In this document: positions 19,753-27,675 of the stretch, in pieces | Position numbering within the stretch: position 1 is the first letter of the stretch | Layout of the letters: the number at the start of each line of letters is the position of its first letter | Assembly (NCBI GenBank): GCA_927443345.1 | Contig: CAKMKJ010000026.1 | Span: forward strand, 1-43,811 | From: an uncultured Anaerolineaceae bacterium | GTDB taxonomy: Bacteria; Chloroflexota; Anaerolineae; Anaerolineales; Anaerolineaceae | Reading direction: 5' to 3' | Length of the DNA: 43,811 nucleotides | Notes under the pieces: generated by a model | The model's database searches: none | Told to the model about the DNA's origin: nothing | What the model saw: only the letters and a program-made list of their open reading frames with translations | Made by a program: the position numbers and the translations under genes

Positions 19753-19989
19753 CTATTCTTTAAGCCAACCCGCGATCTCGGTTTCCGAGGGAATACGACC
19801 AGAAGAGAGTACCTTGTCATTGACAACCAAACCAGGAGTTGAAAGAATTGGCCATTTCATGATTTCATTCATGTCTGTAACTTTTTCAAACTCGGCTTCT
19901 AACCCGATCTCCACAACTACTTTTCGCGCAATTGATTCAAGGCGCTTGCAATTGGCACAACCTGAACCCAAAATTTTGATATTCAGCAT
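19753..19989 (-). CDS. Small thioredoxin-family protein (redox-active disulfide protein 2 type)
   Basis: A 78-residue thioredoxin-fold protein, much shorter than classical thioredoxin. The active site is C-A-N-C in LGSGCANCKRLE at residues 8-19, and the cis-Pro loop is ILSTPGLVVNDKV. It matches the small archaeal/bacterial MTH895 or TM0996 type. AGGAG five bases before the ATG supports the start. It lies between arsR1 and the COG0701 permease, a recurrent trio. It could reduce the permease substrate or the regulator's cysteines. The exact partner is inferred. Confidence 0.9.
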   Translation of the reverse strand: MLNIKILGSGCANCKRLESIARKVVVEIGLEAEFEKVTDMNEIMKWPILSTPGLVVNDKVLSSGRIPSETEIAGWLKE

Positions 19990-20035
19990 AAGAACTCCTA
20001 TATAATCCTGGTTTGTGTATTATTCTTCAAAATTG

Positions 20036-20416
20036 TTATTGTCTGTTTGCTTTTGAGACACAATTTGGGCAATTACAACTTACAACCTGCTCTTTTGATG
20101 GATTGATAGATTGTCCTGTATACTTCTGCACCGCATCTAAAACATCATAAATATCCAGATTAACTACACGGTAAAAAATGTTCCATCCGTCTCGACGGTC
20201 TTGAATAAGGCCAGCTTCACGCAGAACAGCCAATTGCTGCGAAATATAAGACTGCCGAAAACCCAAATAGGCTTCCATGTGACAAACACAGTGTTCTCCA
20301 TCACGCAAAATTTCTAGTAGCGCAAGCCTGGCGGGGTGGTTTAAGACCCTAAATACTTGTGTTTGTAGGTCGTATGGTTTAGTTTCAATATCCTGATCAA
20401 TCATATTCAATTCCAT
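20036..20416 (-). CDS. ArsR/SmtB-family metal(loid)-responsive repressor (first copy)
   Basis: A winged-helix repressor of up to 126 residues. The recognition region is YISQQLAVLREAGLIQDRRDG, and the metal site in the alpha-3 helix is H-C-V-C-H (Cys43 and Cys45 from the first Met). A cysteine-rich tail (CNCPNC) could add ligands. The ATG at 20416 sits almost on the predicted transcription start, so it would be leaderless; the ATG at 20404 has GGAAT seven bases upstream and gives a protein of 122 residues. It heads the arsR-thioredoxin-permease group and probably represses it by binding over its own promoter. As(III) or Sb(III) is the likely signal given acr3 nearby. Confidence 0.92.
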   Translation of the reverse strand: MELNMIDQDIETKPYDLQTQVFRVLNHPARLALLEILRDGEHCVCHMEAYLGFRQSYISQQLAVLREAGLIQDRRDGWNIFYRVVNLDIYDVLDAVQKYTGQSINPSKEQVVSCNCPNCVSKANRQ

Positions 20417-20423
20417 GTATATG

Positions 20424-20451
20424 ATTATATGCCCAACAAAGCTCGTGTCAA
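20424..20451 (-). promoter_or_regulatory. Promoter of arsR1-thioredoxin-permease operon
   Basis: A perfect TTGACA at 20451-20446 and perfect TATAAT at 20429-20424 with 16-base spacing on the minus strand. Around the -10 box lies an imperfect inverted repeat, CATATA and TACATG six bases apart, which could be the ArsR operator. The predicted start falls within a base or two of the first ATG. Confidence 0.75.
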
Positions 20452-20579
20452 GGGGTTACTTCCATTTTAATCGAATCTAATTTTTAGCTTTTTCTACCAA
20501 TTTCGTAGTATAAAAATTGTTGTGAATTTATGTATATTGATTGCACAAAAATTGATCATGAAAAGATTAAAATACTAAT

Positions 20580-20611
20580 TAAAAACGGGATAGACAATAA
20601 ATGCCCATCCC
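20580..20611 (-). terminator. Terminator after acr3
   Basis: On the minus strand GGGAT pairs with ATCCC across a 15-base loop, then GTTTTTAATT. It lies about 24 bases beyond the acr3 stop codon. Confidence 0.6.
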
Positions 20612-20634
20612 ATTTTCAAATCACAAGAATTCTT

Positions 20635-21714
20635 CTAAGAAGATTTAGCAGCTACAGGTTGCTCTTTGCGGAATAGTTTTTTCTGCAGCCAGAAAGCCAC
20701 ACCAACCAGACCAATCATCACTGGCACTTCCACAAGTGGACCGATGACTGCGGCAAATGCCTGACCTGAGTTCAGGCCAAATACGGCAACGGCAACCGCA
20801 ATGGCAAGTTCAAAATTGTTTGAAGCAGCAGTAAATGAAAGCGTAGTCGTTTGTTTGTAATCTGCTCCAACAATTTTTCCCATGATGAAGCTGATCAAGA
20901 ACATGACTACGAAGTATATTAATAATGGAATCGCAATACGAACAACATCCAACGGGATTTTTACGATCAAATTACCTTTGAGGCTAAACATCACCAAAAT
21001 GGTGAAGAGCAACGCGATCAGGGTTACAGGGCTAATCTTGGGGATGAAGTTCTTATAGTACCAATCTTTACCTTTGAGTTTAATTAAAACCCTGTTAGTT
21101 ATAAAACCAGCAAGAAATGGGATACCTAAATAGATGAAAACTGATTTTGCTATTTCACCGATGGTGATCTGCACCGACAAACCTTGCAATCCAAACCATG
21201 TGGGCAGCACGGTAATGAATATATAAGCATAGAAGCTGAAGAACAACACCTGAAAAATACTATTGAAGGCTACTAATCCTGCGGCGTAATCGGTATCACC
21301 TTTTGCCAAGTCGTTCCAAACTATCACCATGGCAATACAGCGCGCCAGACCGATCATGATCAACCCAACCATGTACTCCGGATACTCTCGCAAGAAAAGA
21401 ATTGCCAGGGCAAACATCAAGATGGGGCCGATAATCCAGTTTTGAACTAATGAAAGTCCCAATACTTTCCAATTTCTGAACACCTTGCCAAGTTGGTCAT
21501 AATGCACTTTAGCCAAAGGAGGGTACATCATTAAAATCAATCCAATGGCAATGGGGATATTGGTTGTACCTACTGATACAGCCCCATTGAATGTCTCGAC
21601 GGCTTTAGGGAGAAAATACCCCAACCCGACCCCTATTGCCATGGCAAGAAAAATCCAAAGCGTCAGGTATCGATCTAAAAATGATAATCGCTTCGTTACA
21701 CTTTTGTTTTCCAT
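20635..21714 (-). CDS. acr3: Arsenite efflux permease, ACR3 family
   Basis: A membrane carrier of about 359 residues with ten helices, exporting As(III). Family landmarks are [14 protein letters not shown], the conserved cysteine in [20 protein letters not shown] (near residue 126) that binds arsenite, [20 protein letters not shown], and the conserved glutamate in [11 protein letters not shown] chose the ATG at 21714 because AGGA lies nine bases upstream; the in-frame start at 21756 adds 14 residues without a ribosome binding site. It follows arsR2 by 51 bases and is likely co-transcribed and derepressed by arsenite. No classical arsenate reductase gene lies in the window; the thioredoxin-like proteins nearby do not have the ArsC fold. 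Confidence 0.95.
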   Translation of the reverse strand: MENKSVTKRLSFLDRYLTLWIFLAMAIGVGLGYFLPKAVETFNGAVSVGTTNIPIAIGLILMMYPPLAKVHYDQLGKVFRNWKVLGLSLVQNWIIGPILMFALAILFLREYPEYMVGLIMIGLARCIAMVIVWNDLAKGDTDYAAGLVAFNSIFQVLFFSFYAYIFITVLPTWFGLQGLSVQITIGEIAKSVFIYLGIPFLAGFITNRVLIKLKGKDWYYKNFIPKISPVTLIALLFTILVMFSLKGNLIVKIPLDVVRIAIPLLIYFVVMFLISFIMGKIVGADYKQTTTLSFTAASNNFELAIAVAVAVFGLNSGQAFAAVIGPLVEVPVMIGLVGVAFWLQKKLFRKEQPVAAKSS

Positions 21715-21765
21715 AAATTTTTTCCTTGTCTTATTACTAAAAGAATATTTTAACAATCAAAAAGA

Positions 21766-22128
21766 CTATTTTTTATCAGCCTCTGTGTTGCATTGAGGAC
21801 ATGGGCAATCCGGTATGGGTGTAAAAGTAAGATTCTCCAAGCCACTCAAATCAATTCCGTAGGTAATCGCCACCAATTTGTAAACATCCAACAGAGCGGG
21901 TTTGCCTAAACTGTAAAAGATGTGCCTTCCATCTCTTCGAGTCACAACCAAATTGCTTTTTCGCAATATCATCAAGTGTTGTGAAATACTTGCCTGACTC
22001 ATCCCAAGCGCTGCTTCAAGATGACAAACACAGGCTTCTTGTGTGCCAATGCCTAAAAGGATCTGGATTCGCGCAGGCTGAGACATACATGTCAATAACT
22101 CAGAAAGCTTAATGACTGGAGAGAACAT
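21766..22128 (-). CDS. arsR: ArsR-family repressor (second copy), upstream of acr3
   Basis: A winged-helix repressor of 120-124 residues. The metal site is A-C-V-C-H-L (Cys37 and Cys39 from the outer start), the recognition helix is SQASISQHLMILRKSNLV, and the wing is TRRDGRHIFYSLG. The C-terminal tail holds CPCPQC, so up to six cysteines may bind As(III). I give the ATG at 22128; an in-frame GTG at 22140 adds four residues and would lie on the predicted transcription start. Neither has a clear ribosome binding site. It is the head gene of arsR-acr3. It shares layout with the first ArsR but differs widely in sequence, so the two probably control separate promoters. Confidence 0.92.
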   Translation of the reverse strand: MFSPVIKLSELLTCMSQPARIQILLGIGTQEACVCHLEAALGMSQASISQHLMILRKSNLVVTRRDGRHIFYSLGKPALLDVYKLVAITYGIDLSGLENLTFTPIPDCPCPQCNTEADKK

Positions 22129-22144
22129 ATTCGTTTTCACGAAT
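22129..22144. promoter_or_regulatory. Perfect inverted repeat at the arsR2 start, likely operator
   Basis: ATTCGT and ACGAAT are perfect inverted repeats separated by four bases. The repeat covers the predicted transcription start of arsR2-acr3 and ends at the start codon, a position where a bound repressor would block RNA polymerase. Confidence 0.55.
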
Positions 22145-22146
22145 GT

Positions 22147-22175
22147 ATTTTACGGGATAATATATAAAAAAGCAA
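22147..22175 (-). promoter_or_regulatory. Promoter of arsR2-acr3
   Basis: TTGCTT at 22175-22170 and TAAAAT at 22152-22147 with 17-base spacing on the minus strand, directly upstream of the inverted repeat. Confidence 0.6.
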
Positions 22176-22232
22176 CACGAACAATATTGAATTAAAAAGG
22201 ATTGAAATTAAAGCCCAAACGACAGATTATTC

Positions 22233-22859
22233 ATTAATTATGGTCGACTTTGGGGCAAATGCACCAATTGGCCAAAAACGACATCCCATCAAACCTGATC
22301 TGGAAGCGGTATTCCTGCGATGATCAAGAAAAAAATACACCAGATCGTCAATTATCCAAGAACGATTTAAATTTACGGAAAAATTGATCAGTCAGTTTTT
22401 ACCCATCGTCAGGAGCTGCCAAAAGATTTGGATGGCTATGGAATAATCCATCAAGATGCACATCTGAAGAGTTTATTTATTGATGAGAATTACCAAATTA
22501 CTCTGTTTGATTTTGATGACTGTGTCTATGTCCATTTTAAATACGATAATGCCATGGTATTGTCTTATATCGTCTATGGTAAAGATAACGCACCTGAATT
22601 TACTAAACATTTTTTGGATGTTTTCTTTAAAGGGTATGATGAATTCAACCATCTTGATCCCAAATGGCTGAAGGAAACTCCATATTTCTTAAAACTTAGA
22701 GAAATAGATCATTTTGCTCAAAAACTTTTTGCGGTAGGTGAAGACCCGGATGACGAGTGGTGTAAACAATATATGATAAATCTCCGATACAGAATTGAAA
22801 AACATATACTTTTTATCAATTTTTATTTTGACTCACTCACCTTAAGTTTGGAAAACTGA
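22233..22859 (+). pseudogene. Broken aminoglycoside/choline-type phosphotransferase gene
   Basis: The last 143 codons (from 22428) are intact and carry the phosphotransferase catalytic loop GYGIIHQDAHLKSLFID and the metal-binding DFDDC. The upstream part of the domain is present in other frames. INYGRLWGK reads into MHQLAKNDIPSN only after a one-base shift near 22262, as though an A was lost from an A-run. A second shift near 22375 is needed to join KIDQSVFTHRQELPKDLDGYG. The N-terminal lobe is not found upstream, where arsR2 lies. So the gene is truncated and frameshifted. The piece from 22428 could be translated from a TTG but lacks the ATP-binding lobe. It ends before a good terminator. 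Confidence 0.85.
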
Positions 22860-22897
22860 TTCCCCCTATAGGTGTGATCAGATTTGATTACTATTAA

Positions 22898-22937
22898 GTC
22901 CCGAATTTAGTTTTTTTGAGAACTCGGGACATTTTTT
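22898..22937 (+). terminator. Terminator after the phosphotransferase pseudogene
   Basis: GTCCCGA and TCGGGAC pair across a 19-base loop that contains a T-run, followed by ATTTTTT. It lies 11 bases before the stop codon of the converging gene and may serve both directions. Confidence 0.7.
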
Positions 22938-22948
22938 GGTTTCGCTTT

Positions 22949-24709
22949 TCAAGCTTTGCCTTTTATTAACATTAACAGATCTTTCGCAGCGTTGAGAGGC
23001 CCGTTGTGCTCGCAACCTTCCACGCCCAATTGGGTGAGCATTTCGCCCACGAAAACCTGGTTGGCAAAGAACTTATCAAAATGTTTCCTGGCCAACACCT
23101 CGTGCAGTTCCTGATATTGGTGGGGACCAAATACGTTAGCAAAGTAGGTTTGCACAATTCCGGTGGTCGTGGTGGTACCTTTGCTCATCACCCGCCCGGA
23201 ACGGAAAATATCCAGTGCTTTATCGACATCATTGAGCCGACGGATGGCGATTTCACCTTCTGGAATCGGATCGTAATTGTTGGCGTACAACACGTAATCT
23301 ACTTTGTGGCCGAGCATGATCGTTTCGTACGTGGTCACCGGAATTACCACCCTGGCGTTGACCTGGTTGGCGTTCATCAATACCGCACGATCCATCTGAC
23401 CGAAAGCATAGCCAGGCTGCAAATCATCCAGTCGCACAAAAGCGCCAATTTCTGTACCACAGGCAATCACTTCTCCATCTTGATTAATCGAGAGTGACCC
23501 CATGTCATCCGCGATGATGGTAATGTCTTCGATTTCATTTGAAGCAATTGACCTGAAGGCTTCAAGTGTTTCTGATTTACCTGCACCAGTATCCCCCATG
23601 ATTAATACTGTCTTGGGTGGTATGTTGGCTAACTTGAGCTGGAAACATGCACCGTGAAATGGTAAAGTGCCTGTCTTCATCATGCATATATTATGCAAAG
23701 TAAGCACTAATTTTTTGACATAGCCAAAATAGCCAAAACTATCATCATTCGGCACAATACCAATCAACAGCTCGTTCTGTTGGTCATCATAGAAATATGA
23801 TTTCAATCTGAGTTCTTCTGGCAGTTGTTCTTTTCCAACGCCAAAGAAGATCATGGCATCTGGTTTACGCTGCAATTCAGGGCCGACAGCCAGTTCAAAC
23901 AAGTTGCACAGCGCGAAGTTTAGCTCAAATTCATCAGTTGAGAAATAAACAAGAATCAATAGAGACCCGACCATCGCCGGGTAACACAACCACTTGGTGG
24001 GATCCAGATTAATCATCTCAATTGGATTGGTATATACAGCCTCATAGGTTCCGGTGCGCTTATTGGTCTTCGAATTAAAAATCATAGGCGGATAAAGCAG
24101 CACCTGTCTGATCAATCCAATATCCTGCAGTTTTTGCTTATAGATTTCAGGGATGTGAAGGTTTTTGAGTTTGGTAATTGCTGCAATTTCAGCACCGGCG
24201 CTCACCTGTCGATAAATACGGGGATATTTTCCAGTGATATTAACTTGAATATCCCGATAGGTGTTGCGAATCAATGTAGTGAGATGTTCAATGGTGCGAT
24301 TAAAAGTAGTATTCGGTTTTAAGTCGGTATTATTTAAATCAGATTGACAGACAATAAGTCGCTGAAAATGCCGCCAATAATTATAGATATGCTCGACAAG
24401 AGCGTTAAACAAACTACAATCTTTGAAAAAGATATCTGAACCTTCTACTAACTTGGCAACATGTTCAGCAGGTAAATTGGTTAGAAACTTTAAAGTAACA
24501 ATCAGCTTCTCTTCATCTTTATCAGTGATTGTTGACCCGCCAAAAACTCCCATTAATTTTGAGTTCTTGTTTTGAATCTCACTCAGGCAGCGGTGAAGAA
24601 ATTTGCGAAATTGGTCACTTGAGAGCAACTGATCTGCATCTTCGCAAACTCGGTCACGTAACCACAATACTATCTTGCCATCAAGCATCTGAAATGATGT
24701 CTTTTTCAT
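22949..24709 (-). CDS. P-loop kinase-like protein related to PEP carboxykinase/HPr kinase
   Basis: A 586-residue soluble protein. The first ~330 residues are helical and show no motif I recognise. The C-terminal part holds a P-loop, LIMGDTGAGKSETLEAFR (about 373-390), preceded by PFHGACFQLK, and an acidic IIADDMGSLS that could be the metal-binding Walker B segment. A GTTTTTGIVQTYFANVFGPH stretch further on resembles the loops seen in the PEP carboxykinase/HprK fold. Anaerolineae genomes often label such proteins phosphoenolpyruvate carboxykinase, but length and motifs differ from the true ATP-type enzyme, so I leave the reaction open. The ATG at 24709 has GGGTGAG four bases upstream. It lies downstream of the gltX terminator and seems to be a single-gene unit. 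Confidence 0.7.
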   Translation of the reverse strand: MKKTSFQMLDGKIVLWLRDRVCEDADQLLSSDQFRKFLHRCLSEIQNKNSKLMGVFGGSTITDKDEEKLIVTLKFLTNLPAEHVAKLVEGSDIFFKDCSLFNALVEHIYNYWRHFQRLIVCQSDLNNTDLKPNTTFNRTIEHLTTLIRNTYRDIQVNITGKYPRIYRQVSAGAEIAAITKLKNLHIPEIYKQKLQDIGLIRQVLLYPPMIFNSKTNKRTGTYEAVYTNPIEMINLDPTKWLCYPAMVGSLLILVYFSTDEFELNFALCNLFELAVGPELQRKPDAMIFFGVGKEQLPEELRLKSYFYDDQQNELLIGIVPNDDSFGYFGYVKKLVLTLHNICMMKTGTLPFHGACFQLKLANIPPKTVLIMGDTGAGKSETLEAFRSIASNEIEDITIIADDMGSLSINQDGEVIACGTEIGAFVRLDDLQPGYAFGQMDRAVLMNANQVNARVVIPVTTYETIMLGHKVDYVLYANNYDPIPEGEIAIRRLNDVDKALDIFRSGRVMSKGTTTTTGIVQTYFANVFGPHQYQELHEVLARKHFDKFFANQVFVGEMLTQLGVEGCEHNGPLNAAKDLLMLIKGKA

Positions 24710-24769
24710 GTCTCACCCTTTTAATATGAAATATTATGAACAAAGAATAGCACTTAAAAAATCAATAAG

Positions 24770-24798
24770 TAATAAAAAAGCTCCGGTACGTCCGGAGC
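24770..24798 (-). terminator. Terminator of gltX and the mre-min operon
   Basis: On the minus strand GCTCCGG pairs with CCGGAGC around ACGTA, followed by TTTTTTATTA. It starts 24 bases after the gltX stop. Confidence 0.92.
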
Positions 24799-24821
24799 AA
24801 TTTTTCAGAAAAAATCAAAAA

Positions 24822-26306
24822 TTATTCCAGCAGCTTGATAGCTTGTCGAATTCGATTGAGGACAGTATCCTTACCGATGACTTCCATGCTTTCAAACAGC
24901 GGAGGGCTAACCTTTTGACCTGTTACCGCTACACGCAAGATACCAAAAACCTGTCCTGCGCTGAATCCGCTCTTTTCAACCAGTTCACGCAGCGGTTCTT
25001 CAACAATATCTTTTTGAATACCACTCAGACCAACAAGTATCGGTAGTGTTTCAGTTAAAATCTGATGGCACTGTGTTTTTTCAAGCCCCTTCGCAATTAA
25101 ATCTTCAGCGGGATATGAAATCGCATCTTTGAAGAAAAAGCCAGCCATATCCACCACATCACCCAGGGTTGGCAGACGTTCTTTCAAAATGGGAGCAATC
25201 TCAATTAAAGTCTCCATAGATGGTTTATAACTTGCTGCTTCAAGGAAGGGTTTAACCCTGTTTGCCAAATCTTCATCGGTAAGATTTCTAATATGGAGCG
25301 CGTTGAAATAATCCAGTTTGGTGAAGTTAATGGCAGCCGGAGAGGGATTCAAATGGTCGATGCTGAATTTCTCTACCAGGTCTTGGAGCGAAAAATATTC
25401 TGTGTGGTCGTCGTAGCTCCATCCCATTAACGCCGTCCAGTTGACTACTCCCTCGGGGACGTAGCCCAATTCTTCAAGGTCCTTGACAAAGATGGAATGG
25501 CCGTCTTTCATAGCCTCTGCGGTTTCACGCTTGCTCATCTTGCCTTTACCGCTGGGTTTGAGAAAAACCGATAGATGAATAAAGGTTGGTTCAGGCCAAC
25601 CAAATGCGCGGATAAGATGCATATGTAAAGGAAGGCTTGGAAGCCATTCAGAACCACGAATGACATGGGTGATCTTCATCAAATAATCATCCACCATAGC
25701 CGCCAGGTGATAAAGCGCCCAGCCATCTGACTTGACCAGTACACTATCATCCAGTACCCTATTCTCCACGGTGATATCTCCGCGTAAATGGTCATGGACA
25801 GTGGTGGAACCGGTTTTAGGCATCTTAAAACGGATAACAAACCTCTCGCCCGCAGCAATGCGTTTACGCGATTCCTCTACTGGGATTTCACGGCAGGTAC
25901 CGTCATAATGCAGAGATTCTTTGTTGGCCTGCTGTGCTTCACGCACCTTGGCCAAATGCTCAGGGCTGCAGAAACAATAAAAGGCGTGACCTGATTCAAC
26001 GAGTTGCTCAGCATATTTAGAATAAATCTCTTTTCGTTCTGACTGGCGATACGGTCCAAATGGGCCGCCTTTGTCAGGGCCCTCGTCGTACTCAATTCCC
26101 AGCCACTTCAAGCCCTTGATCAATTCTTCTTCAGCTTCAGGAACGTATCGTTTGGTATCTGTATCTTCAATGCGCAAGACAAATGTACCGCCGGTTTGTC
26201 TGGCAAGCAGGTAATCGTATAGTGCTGTGCGGGCGCTGCCGAGATGCATATGGCCAGTCGGTGATGGGGCAAATCTAACTCTTGCGGGCTGCTTTATTTC
26301 AGTCAT
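24822..26306 (-). CDS. gltX: Glutamyl-tRNA synthetase
   Basis: A 494-residue class I aminoacyl-tRNA synthetase charging tRNA-Glu. The HIGH-type motif is APSPTGHMHLGSARTALYDY at the N-terminus, and the KMSKS-type loop is GKMSKRETAE near residue 255. The Glu recognition stretch LRIEDTDTKRY and IRGSEWLPSLPLH are intact, followed by the anticodon-binding domain with normal length. It could be discriminating or not; with no other Glu or Gln enzyme in view that cannot be settled. It is the last gene of the long mreB-to-gltX run, ten bases after rodA, and is followed by a good terminator. Confidence 0.97.
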   Translation of the reverse strand: MTEIKQPARVRFAPSPTGHMHLGSARTALYDYLLARQTGGTFVLRIEDTDTKRYVPEAEEELIKGLKWLGIEYDEGPDKGGPFGPYRQSERKEIYSKYAEQLVESGHAFYCFCSPEHLAKVREAQQANKESLHYDGTCREIPVEESRKRIAAGERFVIRFKMPKTGSTTVHDHLRGDITVENRVLDDSVLVKSDGWALYHLAAMVDDYLMKITHVIRGSEWLPSLPLHMHLIRAFGWPEPTFIHLSVFLKPSGKGKMSKRETAEAMKDGHSIFVKDLEELGYVPEGVVNWTALMGWSYDDHTEYFSLQDLVEKFSIDHLNPSPAAINFTKLDYFNALHIRNLTDEDLANRVKPFLEAASYKPSMETLIEIAPILKERLPTLGDVVDMAGFFFKDAISYPAEDLIAKGLEKTQCHQILTETLPILVGLSGIQKDIVEEPLRELVEKSGFSAGQVFGILRVAVTGQKVSPPLFESMEVIGKDTVLNRIRQAIKLLE

Positions 26307-26315
26307 GAATATCTC

Positions 26316-27413
26316 TCAATTTGTTTTTTTCTGATGGATTAAAACACTTTCAATCAAACCGATCCCTAGCATCAGTGATAGCAGCGAACTACCTCCGTAA
26401 CTGATAAAAGGCAGGGTTTGACCTGTCACCGGTATCAACTTCAAGTTTACCCCAATATTGACAACGGTTTGGAAGAAAATTAAAGTTGAAAATCCATATG
26501 CGATCATGGCACCGTAATAATCAGTCGAATTACGCGCGGCTCGAATGCAGCGAATAATGACGAATGCCAGGACAGCCATCAACAACACTGTGCCGATGAA
26601 ACCAAATTCTCCTGCTATGGCAGAGAAAATATAGTCTGTAGTACGCACCTTCAAAAAGCGCAATTGCACTTGTGAGCTGTGCCCATAGCCTTGCCCCCAT
26701 AACTCACCACTGCCAATAGTAATCAAAGCTTGTTCAATATTATAGGTATTACCATAACGTGCGTTAGGGTCAGGGAACAAAAATGTTGTGATTCTCTCTT
26801 GTTGGTATGGCTCAAGGAAAGGAAAAGCTACAGCCCCCAAAACGATGCCAGCCAGCCCCATGAAAAGGATATATTTTGGAGGAAGACCGCTGATCCATAA
26901 CATCGAGAACCAGATAACTGCCAACAAGATAGTAGTACTCAGGTTTGGCTGAAGAACAATAGGCACCACAATGCCTACCAGAATAATCAAGCCACCTGCG
27001 ATCCATTTAATGTTTTTGTCTTTGTTTAAGTTTTTTGCAAAATAATCAGACAAAACGAGGATCAAGACAATTTTGGCCAACTCAGCAGGTTGAATATTGA
27101 CTAAGCCCACCTCAAGCCAGCGTTGTGCACCAAAACTGGTTGTGCCAGCTACCAAAATAACCATCAGGAACAAAAAAGTAATGATGTAGAAAAGTATTGA
27201 AAAACTACGCCAGTAGCGGTAATCAATCAAGGTGGCAAATATCATGACACCAAGACCTATCCCTGCAAATGTTGCCTGGCGGTTCACATATCCAGCTAAT
27301 TCAATGTTACCGGCAATTGAAGAACGGATCATAATGAGACCAAAAATGATCAGAAAAATCACCGCTCCAAAAAGCCAGAAATCAAAATTTCGCCAGATTT
27401 CACGTTTAAACAT
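26316..27413 (-). CDS. rodA: SEDS-family peptidoglycan glycosyltransferase RodA
   Basis: A 365-residue membrane protein with about ten helices of the RodA/FtsW/SpoVE (SEDS) family, which polymerises peptidoglycan with a class B PBP. Signature stretches are GAQRWLEVGLVNIQPAELAKI, the loop region NIEQALITIGSGELWGQGYG and the C-terminal TGQTLPFISYGGSSLL. I choose RodA over FtsW because the gene follows mreBCD, mrdA and minCDE. Its partner is probably the PBP2 gene at 29187. The ATG at 27413 lies three bases after the minE stop, consistent with coupled translation. It acts in cell elongation. Confidence 0.93.
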   Translation of the reverse strand: MFKREIWRNFDFWLFGAVIFLIIFGLIMIRSSIAGNIELAGYVNRQATFAGIGLGVMIFATLIDYRYWRSFSILFYIITFLFLMVILVAGTTSFGAQRWLEVGLVNIQPAELAKIVLILVLSDYFAKNLNKDKNIKWIAGGLIILVGIVVPIVLQPNLSTTILLAVIWFSMLWISGLPPKYILFMGLAGIVLGAVAFPFLEPYQQERITTFLFPDPNARYGNTYNIEQALITIGSGELWGQGYGHSSQVQLRFLKVRTTDYIFSAIAGEFGFIGTVLLMAVLAFVIIRCIRAARNSTDYYGAMIAYGFSTLIFFQTVVNIGVNLKLIPVTGQTLPFISYGGSSLLSLMLGIGLIESVLIHQKKTN

Positions 27414-27416
27414 TAC

Positions 27417-27674
27417 TTATCCGATTTTCCGCCGGTGAGAAGTTTTCAGTGGAATATCAGCCGTTAACTTCTGTTCCCGACCGTCATGACTCATGCTGAT
27501 TTTTACCAATTCGGGGTCAATTTCAACATGACGAGAAATGACTGCCAGCAATTCATTCTTCATAGTCGACAATTCGTCTTGAGACAAGTCTGTACGATCG
27601 TGAATCAATACCAACTTGAGACGCTCTTTGGCTTCATCTGCACTTTGCCGATTCGGTTTACCCCAAGCCGCCAT
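27417..27674 (-). CDS. minE: Cell division topological specificity factor MinE
   Basis: An 85-residue MinE. The anti-MinCD segment ERLKLVLIHDRTDLSQDEL (about 17-35) and the C-terminal dimerisation part (ISRHVEIDPELVKISM) are visible. The normal function is to release MinD from the membrane and so restrict MinCD activity to the cell poles. The ATG follows the minD stop by one base, with GGAGG upstream inside minD. Ends with a basic tail. Confidence 0.93.
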   Translation of the reverse strand: MAAWGKPNRQSADEAKERLKLVLIHDRTDLSQDELSTMKNELLAVISRHVEIDPELVKISMSHDGREQKLTADIPLKTSHRRKIG

Positions 27675-27675
27675 A

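Noticed and set aside
19753-19989. Reading the small thioredoxin-like protein as an arsenate reductase
   Set aside because: It has a CANC thioredoxin site and is too short; the ArsC phosphatase or glutaredoxin-type residues are absent.
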